Translations under genes and position numbers: made by a program
Shown here: one piece after another, positions 58,109-64,000 of the stretch
Layout of the letters: each line of letters begins with the position of its first letter
Numbering within the stretch: the first letter of the stretch is position 1
Assembly: GCF_003581585.1 (NCBI RefSeq)
Contig: NZ_QXIR01000003.1
Coordinates: 124,001 to 188,000, forward strand
Direction of reading: 5' to 3'
Source: Bacillus salacetis
Lineage (GTDB): Bacteria > Bacillota > Bacilli > Bacillales > Bacillaceae_B
Length of the DNA stretch: 64,000 bases
The notes under the pieces: generated by a model
What the model saw: the letters and a program-made list of their open reading frames with translations, nothing else
Database searches by the model: none
What the model was told of the DNA's origin: nothing

Positions 58109-59770
58109 TTATACGCTTTTTTTATTGATTTTATCATTGAATGTTATTTCTTCTTCAACTTTCTCTTTATCCAGGGCCAGTTGGAACACTTCCTGTAAGT
58201 GCTTGACCGGTTTGACCTCTATCCCTTCAATCTCATGCAGGATGGCGCCCATGTTTTCATGGGGAATGATGGCTGCAGAAGCACCTGCAACTTTGGCTGC
58301 CTTCACCTTAGGGTACACGCCGCCTACCGGTTTGACAAAGCCATGGATGCTTATTTCCCCTGTAAGTGCGATATCCGATTTAACCGGAATGCGGTAGATT
58401 GCGGAATAAATGCCGGTTGCCATTGCAATCCCTGCCGATGGACCATCTACAGGAATGCCTCCCGGAAAATTGACGTGAATATCAAACTGGTCCGCCGGTA
58501 CCCCCATGGAGCGTAACACGGTAAGGACATTTTCAATTGATCCCTTCGCCATGCTTTTCCTTCTGATGGATTTTCCTTTATCGCCGATACTTTCTTCTTC
58601 CACGATTCCCGTGATATTGATGCTTCCTTTTTCGTTGGCTGGAATGACAGTCACTTCAATCTCCAATAGTGAACCTGTATTCGGGCCGGTGACAGCAAGG
58701 CCATTTACAAGGCCAATTGCCGGTTTTCCATCGATTTTCCGATCCATTCTGGGAGACAGCTGGCTGGACTGAATCATCCACTCAATGTCTTTATCATCTA
58801 TGGAATCCCTTTTTTCTGTAATCGCCAATCCGGCAACAATTTGGACCATATTCACGGCTTCCCGTCCATTGCGGGCATACGAAGCGAGAAGATCGACACC
58901 CTCCTTGCTTATAGGGATATTCACTTTTTCAGAAGCTTTCTGCGCCACTTGAATGACCTCTTCTTTGTTCAATTCCCTGAAAAACACTTCCATACACCTT
59001 GAGCGGATGGCTGGAGGGATTTCGTTTGGTGTCCTGGTTGTGGCACCGATTAAGCGAAAATCTGCGGGGAGCCCATTTTTGAAAATATCGTGGATATGTG
59101 TGGGAATTTGAGTATTTTCTTCGCTGTAATAGGCACTTTCCAAAAATACTTTCCGATCTTCAAGGACTTTCAATAATTTGTTCATTTGAATCGGGTGCAG
59201 TTCACCGATTTCATCAATGAATAATACCCCCCCGTGTGCATTTGTCACTGCTCCCTGCTTTGGCTGCGGTATCCCCGCCTGCCCCATCGCGCCTGCACCC
59301 TGATAGATCGGGTCATGTACAGAACCTATAAGAGGGTCGGCGATGCCTCTCTCATCAAATCTGGCTGTAGTCGCATCTAATTCAACAAAAACAGATGACC
59401 GCCTAAATGGAGACTGCATCTTCTCTTTTGCTTCTTGAAGTACAAGCCTGGCTGCTGCCGTTTTTCCTACCCCGGGCGGGCCATAAATGATGACATGCTG
59501 TGGATTTGGACCGCATAATGCAGCCTTTAATGACTTTATGCCGTCTTCCTGGCCGACGATATCGGCAAAGCTTTGCGGTCTTACCTTTTCTGAGAGCGGT
59601 TCTGATAAAGAGATGGAACGCATTTTCCTTAGTTGTTCCATTTCCTTTTTTGACTCACGGTCAATCGAAACCTTTTGTGTTCTTTGGCTTTTTAATAAGT
59701 TCCAAAAGTATAATCCGATAATCACCCCGAAAAACAGTTGGATGATCAGTGCAATTCCTGTCCAACTCAT
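58109..59770 (-). CDS. lonB: Forespore ATP-dependent protease LonB
   Basis: A 553-residue LonB with an N-terminal transmembrane anchor (~5-25), AAA+ domain with [15 protein letters not shown] and a long insertion, and Lon-type peptidase domain with VDGPSAGIAMAT and the later GGVYPKVKAAKVAG. It lacks the LonA N-terminal substrate domain. In B. subtilis LonB is made in the forespore under sigma-F; a sigma-F-like promoter is present here too. Confidence 0.94.
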   Translation of the reverse strand: MSWTGIALIIQLFFGVIIGLYFWNLLKSQRTQKVSIDRESKKEMEQLRKMRSISLSEPLSEKVRPQSFADIVGQEDGIKSLKAALCGPNPQHVIIYGPPGVGKTAAARLVLQEAKEKMQSPFRRSSVFVELDATTARFDERGIADPLIGSVHDPIYQGAGAMGQAGIPQPKQGAVTNAHGGVLFIDEIGELHPIQMNKLLKVLEDRKVFLESAYYSEENTQIPTHIHDIFKNGLPADFRLIGATTRTPNEIPPAIRSRCMEVFFRELNKEEVIQVAQKASEKVNIPISKEGVDLLASYARNGREAVNMVQIVAGLAITEKRDSIDDKDIEWMIQSSQLSPRMDRKIDGKPAIGLVNGLAVTGPNTGSLLEIEVTVIPANEKGSINITGIVEEESIGDKGKSIRRKSMAKGSIENVLTVLRSMGVPADQFDIHVNFPGGIPVDGPSAGIAMATGIYSAIYRIPVKSDIALTGEISIHGFVKPVGGVYPKVKAAKVAGASAAIIPHENMGAILHEIEGIEVKPVKHLQEVFQLALDKEKVEEEITFNDKINKKSV

Positions 59771-59806
59771 GCCTTTCCCTCCAGTAATAACTTGTTGTTT
59801 AAGAGT

Positions 59807-59836
59807 TAGTATCTCCTCGACTTTGGAGGAATAAAC
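59807..59836 (-). promoter_or_regulatory. Sigma-F-like promoter of lonB
   Basis: GTTTA (59832-59836), a 15-bp spacer and GGAGATACTA (59807-59816) match the sigma-F consensus (GYWTA, 15 bp, GGnrAnAnTw) at every defined position. Confidence 0.75.
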
Positions 59837-59946
59837 AAGTTTTTGAAAGGTATAGGAAATCGAGGTAATTACTTATATATCAAAAAATAATTCGGTGTGT
59901 GTTTGATTTCCGCTCCCGAGGAACGACTCCGCGGGGCGGGCGGTGA

Positions 59947-60100
59947 ACTAAAAGGCGGAAGCGGCCGTTCAGCGACGTACAGATTGGAAGGCTTCCGCAA
60001 GAGATATAGGAAACACAACGAACGGTAGTGAGTTGATGTTGACTAATCGCAAGGAGGAAGTCTGAAGTCCGCTAGCCGTTGGGGCCTTGTAGCTGGATTG
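59947..60100. repeat. Type-2 structured repeat, copy 3
   Basis: ACTAAAAGGCGGAAGCGGCC ... GTAGCTGGATTG. GAAGGCTTCC, GAGATATAGGAAACAC and TCGCAAGGAGGAAG match the other type-2 copies. Confidence 0.65.
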
Positions 60101-60120
60101 GCCTCCTCGGCTTTGCCTGC

Positions 60121-60246
60121 ATAAAAAGTGGAAGCTCCCTGATCAGGCCCGACAGGCAAATGTTCCGAAGAGAAAAAAAGGCGTTTTCCCCTTTTATTCT
60201 CTTCGGGTTATTTGACCCCGAGGGACTGGGCGCTGGAACTGGATTG
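60121..60246. repeat. Type-1 structured repeat, 60-kb copy F
   Basis: ATAAAAAGTGGAAGC ... CTGGAACTGGATTG. Constant core CCCGACAGGC and GACCCCGAGGGACT. Inner hairpin CCGAAGAGAA/TTCTCTTCGG nearly identical to copy B at 14 kb. Confidence 0.78.
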
Positions 60247-60409
60247 CGGGGTCTCACCAGCCCCGCTAATCCGCAGGAGATCGTTCCTCTTCCACTTCAA
60301 TCAATTAAAATTTTTTAAACTCTTGCATATCCAACTTTTGGCCCCTTTTTTCTTAGCCGAAGACTTGTATCAGGTCACTGAATATTTATGTCTGCCATAT
60401 TTTAAAGAA

Positions 60410-60443
60410 TAAAAAAGGCCCTCCCGGGTTAACCGGAAGGACC
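60410..60443 (-). terminator. Terminator of clpX
   Basis: GGTCCTTCCGG pairs with CCGGGAGGGCC (60433-60443 with 60417-60427), one mismatch, followed by six T residues on the minus strand. Confidence 0.85.
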
Positions 60444-60457
60444 ATTAATTTTTATCC

Positions 60458-61732
60458 TTAAGCGGATGTTTTTTCTTCGTCGTTTCCTTCTATTATAGTA
60501 CCGTCTTCCAATAGAAGTTTTGGCGGCTCATTGTCTGTAACCGTGCCTGGTGTGATGATACATTTTTTGATATCATCTCTTGATGGAAGGTCGAACATCA
60601 CCTCAAGCATGATGCTCTCAATGATGGAACGAAGGCCGCGGGCACCTGTTTTGCGTTCGATCGCTTTGTTGGCAATCTCCCTAAGTGCATCTTCTTCGAA
60701 TTCCAATTCAACCTGATCAAGTTCAAGCATTTTTTGATACTGTTTAACTAATGCGTTCTTCGGTTTCGTTAGGATTTCCACAAGGGCATCCTCATCAAGC
60801 GGCGTCAGGCTGGAGATAACAGGCAGACGTCCGATGAATTCAGGAATCAATCCGAATTTCAATAAATCTTCCGGAACTACTTTAGCCAGCAATGCTTTGT
60901 CATTATCCACATTCACTGTCTTCGGGTCAGAACCGAAGCCGATGACTTTCTGGCCAAGGCGGCGTTTGACAATCTGCTCGATGCCGTCAAATGCCCCACC
61001 GCAGATAAACAGGATATTGGACGTGTCAATCTGGATGAACTCCTGATGCGGGTGTTTTCTCCCGCCTTGAGGAGGAACACTTGCAACTGTTCCTTCAAGG
61101 ATTTTCAGAAGTGCTTGCTGAACGCCTTCACCAGATACATCTCTTGTGATAGACGGATTTTCAGATTTTCTTGCCACTTTATCAATTTCATCGATGTAGA
61201 TGATCCCGCGCTCAGCTTTTTCTACATCGTAGTCAGCAGCCTGGATCAGTTTCAAGAGGATGTTTTCAACATCTTCCCCGACATATCCGGCTTCAGTTAG
61301 TGACGTCGCATCAGCAATCGCAAATGGCACATTGAGGATCCGGGCCAATGTCTGGGCTAGAAGTGTCTTACCGCTTCCTGTAGGTCCGATCATCGCGATA
61401 TTACTTTTTGAGAGCTCGACATCATCCACTTTGCTGTTTGAATTGATACGTTTGTAGTGATTGTATACTGCTACTGCAAGGGACTTCTTTGCCTGCTCCT
61501 GGCCGATGACATACTCATCAAGGATTTCCCTGATTTCTTTCGGCTTTGGAACGTCCTTGAATTCTACTTCTTCTTCTGTCCCAAGCTCCTCTTCAACGAT
61601 CTCCGTACAGAGCTCGATACACTCATCACATATATATACACCTGGTCCTGCTACCAGCTTGCGGACCTGATCTTGTGTCTTACCACAAAAAGAACATTTC
61701 AATTGTCCTTTTTCATCGTTAAATTTAAACAA
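60458..61732 (-). CDS. clpX: ClpX unfoldase, ATPase subunit of ClpXP
   Basis: A 424-residue AAA+ protein. Zinc-binding cysteines 13, 16, 35 and 38; Walker [16 protein letters not shown]; Walker [14 protein letters not shown]; the ClpP-docking IGF loop ([13 protein letters not shown]). TTG at 61732 has GGGGTGA upstream. Own promoter; follows tig. Confidence 0.97.
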   Translation of the reverse strand: MFKFNDEKGQLKCSFCGKTQDQVRKLVAGPGVYICDECIELCTEIVEEELGTEEEVEFKDVPKPKEIREILDEYVIGQEQAKKSLAVAVYNHYKRINSNSKVDDVELSKSNIAMIGPTGSGKTLLAQTLARILNVPFAIADATSLTEAGYVGEDVENILLKLIQAADYDVEKAERGIIYIDEIDKVARKSENPSITRDVSGEGVQQALLKILEGTVASVPPQGGRKHPHQEFIQIDTSNILFICGGAFDGIEQIVKRRLGQKVIGFGSDPKTVNVDNDKALLAKVVPEDLLKFGLIPEFIGRLPVISSLTPLDEDALVEILTKPKNALVKQYQKMLELDQVELEFEEDALREIANKAIERKTGARGLRSIIESIMLEVMFDLPSRDDIKKCIITPGTVTDNEPPKLLLEDGTIIEGNDEEKTSA

Positions 61733-61795
61733 TGAAATTCACCCCTTATAAAAAGCTATGTCGTTTCAAAAAATTCAAGTTATGTATTGCATTTT

Positions 61796-61825
61796 ATCAT
61801 AATATATGTCCGGAAAGGAAATCAA
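61796..61825 (-). promoter_or_regulatory. Promoter of clpX
   Basis: -35 TTGATT (61820-61825), 18-bp spacer, -10 TATGAT (61796-61801). Confidence 0.55.
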
Positions 61826-61962
61826 ACGATTTTCTCGATATTCTGCCCGCTTATTAAGCTTTATCCAAAAAACGTCCTTCCTATTCCTGTTTTCGTGATT
61901 ATGTAATTGGATTGTAATGTTTTTTCAAAGGGTAAGCCGATAGGAACGATGATTTTCTATTT

Positions 61963-61999
61963 TATAAAACAAGGCACGATTTAACTCGCGCCTTGTTTC
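61963..61999 (-). terminator. Terminator of tig
   Basis: A 13-bp stem with one G-U pair (61968-61980 with 61987-61999), AAACAAGGC/GCCTTGTTT type, T-rich after it on the minus strand. Confidence 0.85.
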
Positions 62000-62010
62000 T
62001 ATAGTTATTA

Positions 62011-63297
62011 TTATGCAACAGTCTTGCTGTTATCCACAAGAACTTCTACAGCTTTGCGGATTTTAAGATCTGCTTTCAGGTTATCAAGACCGCCCAGGGC
62101 CTGCTTGATATTGTCTGCAGCCATGTTGTATTGCTCCGCAAGTTTATTAACTTCTTCTTCCGCTTCATCGTCAGATACTTCAAGGTTCTCCGCATCTGCG
62201 ATTGCTTCAAGAGTCAGGTTAGTGCGGACACGCTTTGCGGCATCCTCTTTCATTTGGCCGCGAAGATCTTCTTCTTTTTGGCCGGAGAATTGGAAGTAAA
62301 GATCCAGGTTCATACCCTGCATTTGAAGGCGCTGTTCGAATTCCTGCATCATGCGGTCAACTTCAGTGTCAACCATTGCATCAGGAACATCCATTTCAGC
62401 GTTTTCAGCCGCTTTTTCCACTAGCGTGTCACGAAGTGTTTGATCTGCTTCGTTTTTCTTGGACTCTTCAAGACGCTTTTGGATTTTTTCCTTCAGCTGA
62501 TCAAGAGTTTCAACTTCTTCATCCGCATCTTTTGCAAATTCATCATCAAGTTCAGGAAGTTCCTTCGCTTTGATTTCGTGAATTTTCGTTTTGAATACTG
62601 CAGGCTTCCCAGCAAGTTCAGCAGCATGGTATTCCTCTGGGAATGTTACTTCGACTTCTTTTTCAGCTCCAGCTTCAACGCCTACCAATTGTTCTTCGAA
62701 ACCAGGGATGAAAGAATTGGAACCCAGTTCAAGAGAATAGTTTTCAGCTTTTCCGCCTTCGAATGCTTCGCCATCAACGAAACCTTCGAAATCGATTACG
62801 ACTGTATCGCCGTTTTCAGCTGCTCCTTCTTCTTTGACAGCAAGCTCAGCTTGTTTTTCCTGAAGAGTCTTCAGTTCGTTCTCTACGTCTTCAGAAGTAA
62901 CTTCTGTTTCCATCTTCTCAACTTCCAGTCCTTTGTATTCGCCAAGTTTAACTTCCGGCTTAACAGTGACTGTAGCAGTGAAGATAAGCTCTTTGCCTTT
63001 TTCCATTTGCTCAATGTCGATATCAGGACGGTCAACAGGCTGAATGCCGGTTTCTTCAATGGCTTTTGCATAAGCTTCAGGAAGAATGACATCAAGAGCA
63101 TCCTGGTATAGTGATTCTACACCAAAACGTTTTTCGAACATACCGCGAGGCATTTTACCTTTACGGAATCCAGGTACGTTCACTTGCTTTACCACTTTTT
63201 TGAATGCAGCGTCTAAACCATTGTTTACTGTATCTGCATCTACTTCAATTGTAAGAACCCCTTGGTTCCCTTCTTTCTTTTCCCATTTAGCAGACAT
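62011..63297 (-). CDS. tig: Trigger factor
   Basis: A 428-residue ribosome-bound chaperone. The ribosome-binding loop is [19 protein letters not shown] (about 41-59), the PPIase domain (~160-245) has [16 protein letters not shown] and [11 protein letters not shown], and the rest is helical arms. GGAGGG before ATG. Acidic overall. Confidence 0.97.
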   Translation of the reverse strand: MSAKWEKKEGNQGVLTIEVDADTVNNGLDAAFKKVVKQVNVPGFRKGKMPRGMFEKRFGVESLYQDALDVILPEAYAKAIEETGIQPVDRPDIDIEQMEKGKELIFTATVTVKPEVKLGEYKGLEVEKMETEVTSEDVENELKTLQEKQAELAVKEEGAAENGDTVVIDFEGFVDGEAFEGGKAENYSLELGSNSFIPGFEEQLVGVEAGAEKEVEVTFPEEYHAAELAGKPAVFKTKIHEIKAKELPELDDEFAKDADEEVETLDQLKEKIQKRLEESKKNEADQTLRDTLVEKAAENAEMDVPDAMVDTEVDRMMQEFEQRLQMQGMNLDLYFQFSGQKEEDLRGQMKEDAAKRVRTNLTLEAIADAENLEVSDDEAEEEVNKLAEQYNMAADNIKQALGGLDNLKADLKIRKAVEVLVDNSKTVA

Positions 63298-63420
63298 ACT
63301 TTTCCCTCCAACAATCTATAATTGATTATAGTTAATACATAATAAATATTTAGATAGGTTTGCCTGTAACAAAAGCACTATCTCTTCGAATATGAAAAAT
63401 CTTCACATTGCAACCATTAT

Positions 63421-63448
63421 ATTATAACATATGGAATCCTTCTTTCAA
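63421..63448 (-). promoter_or_regulatory. Promoter of tig
   Basis: Consensus -10 TATAAT (63421-63426), 16-bp spacer and -35 TTGAAA (63443-63448), with a leader of over 100 nt before the start. Confidence 0.65.
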
Positions 63449-63482
63449 CTCATAGCCGTAAAAACAAGTTTCCTATATTTAC

Positions 63483-64000
63483 TTACAGTACCGGGGATGT
63501 GACCTTTTCCAAATCTAAAATAAATGCCTTAATGGATTCCAGTACGTCTTCACGATCTTCCAAAATGTCATCAAGCCCCATTGCAGCCGGGTTTTCTCCA
63601 TACAGATCCAGACCGTACATCAGATAAGCGAGAGCCGTCTTTTCAGCCGGCCACTCCAGTTCAATCGGATATAATAAGAAACTATGGCGTGTAAAAGTTT
63701 CTATTACCTGCTGAAGCAAAGTCGGGTTCCTCTGGGCAATCAAATCTTCTATTCTTTCAGCAACTTCCTTGAAATAGGGTGTCTGGAACACTTCGTCAAG
63801 CTGAGATGGAATACAGGTAAGTTCCCTGCCGAATTTATTGATTTTAGTCTCTTCCGTAATTCCATGTTCCCTAAGGACGTTTACAATCATGGTCTGGATG
63901 AATGGATGGGCTGCCTCATCTCTCAATGCTGCAAGCAGTTCAGGAAGATACGGACGAATATTGCGGTTCACCAGTTCGGCCAATATAAACGTCTGCTCCT
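63483..64000 (-). CDS. ysoA: YsoA-like helical-repeat protein, C-terminal fragment
   Basis: The frame stays open to the window edge, so the gene is cut; about 172 residues are visible. They are helical (ELLAALRDEAAHPFIQTMIVNVLREHG...), in the style of TPR/HEAT repeats. Position next to tig matches B. subtilis ysoA, a TPR protein of unknown function. A TTG at 63983 is probably internal, not the start. Confidence 0.75.
   Translation of the reverse strand, partial: EQTFILAELVNRNIRPYLPELLAALRDEAAHPFIQTMIVNVLREHGITEETKINKFGRELTCIPSQLDEVFQTPYFKEVAERIEDLIAQRNPTLLQQVIETFTRHSFLLYPIELEWPAEKTALAYLMYGLDLYGENPAAMGLDDILEDREDVLESIKAFILDLEKVTSPVL

Larger units (their letters stand above)
59905..60302. repeat. 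Composite repeat: carrier with type-2 and type-1 insertions
   Basis: Fills most of the 690-bp gap between lonB and clpX. Carrier pieces at 59905-59946 (CTCCGCGGGGCGGGCGGTGA), 60101-60120 (CCTCCTCGGCTTTGCCTGC) and 60247-60302 (GGGGTCTCACC...CCCGCTAATCCGCAGGAG). A type-2 copy sits at GGTGA, and a type-1 copy splits GCCTGC from GGGG. The remaining 60303-60409 shows nothing I recognise. Confidence 0.8.

Overview
The window comes from a spore-forming, low-to-moderate GC member of the Bacillaceae (Bacillus in the broad sense). The backbone follows the Bacillus subtilis chromosome order from tig to niaR, read right to left on the minus strand: ysoA, tig, clpX, lonB, lonA, engB, hemA-hemX-hemC-hemD-hemB-hemL, spoVID, ysxE, valS, folC, then the comC position, spoIIB, maf, radC, mreBCD, minCD, spoIVFA-spoIVFB, rng, rplU-prp-rpmA, spo0B, obg, pheB and niaR. 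Sporulation genes (spo0B, spoIIB, spoIVFA/B, spoVID, ysxE, lonB), an L21 leader, a valS T-box and sigma-F/sigma-E-like promoters support this placement. No rRNA, tRNA, transposase or prophage gene is visible.

Region by region: 1-0.45 kb holds the 3' end of niaR and a 21-bp tandem repeat; 0.45-6 kb holds pheB, obg, spo0B, the L27/Prp/L21 operon and rng; 6-14.1 kb holds spoIVFAB, minCD, mreBCD, radC and maf; 14.6-27.6 kb holds spoIIB and, where B. subtilis has only the prepilin peptidase gene comC, a complete type IV pilus operon (PilB, PilT, PilC, major pilin, PilD, PilM, PilN, PilO, a further prepilin and three accessory envelope proteins). Three minor prepilin genes point the other way (27.7-30.8 kb) and face a secreted VWA-domain protein (30.8-33.6 kb), followed by a membrane GAF-GGDEF protein, folC and valS. 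40-44 kb holds ysxE and spoVID, separated by a 1.2-kb array of 51-bp units. 44.7-51 kb is the heme operon. 51-54.9 kb is an accessory insert (structured repeat array, small membrane protein, amino-acid ABC transporter). 54.9-64 kb is the engB/lonA/lonB/clpX/tig protein quality block.

How the parts work together: the pilus genes encode extension and retraction motors, platform, assembly complex, peptidase, pilins and a possible tip adhesin. PilB carries an MshEN-like N-terminus and a diguanylate-cyclase-type gene lies nearby, so cyclic-di-GMP control of the pilus is a reasonable hypothesis. The heme genes make uroporphyrinogen precursors from glutamyl-tRNA. Min and Mre proteins set division site and cell shape. 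LonA, LonB, ClpX and trigger factor handle folding and proteolysis.

The most unusual content is non-coding. A family of interspersed, strongly structured repeats occurs at 4.2, 14.2-14.5, 44.0-44.6, 51.1-51.7 and 59.9-60.3 kb. Copies keep an internal loop constant while their stems change in a compensatory way, and some are nested inside a third palindromic repeat at the same positions. A second kind of element is the 51-bp array, 23 tandem terminator-like hairpins sitting between spoVID and ysxE.
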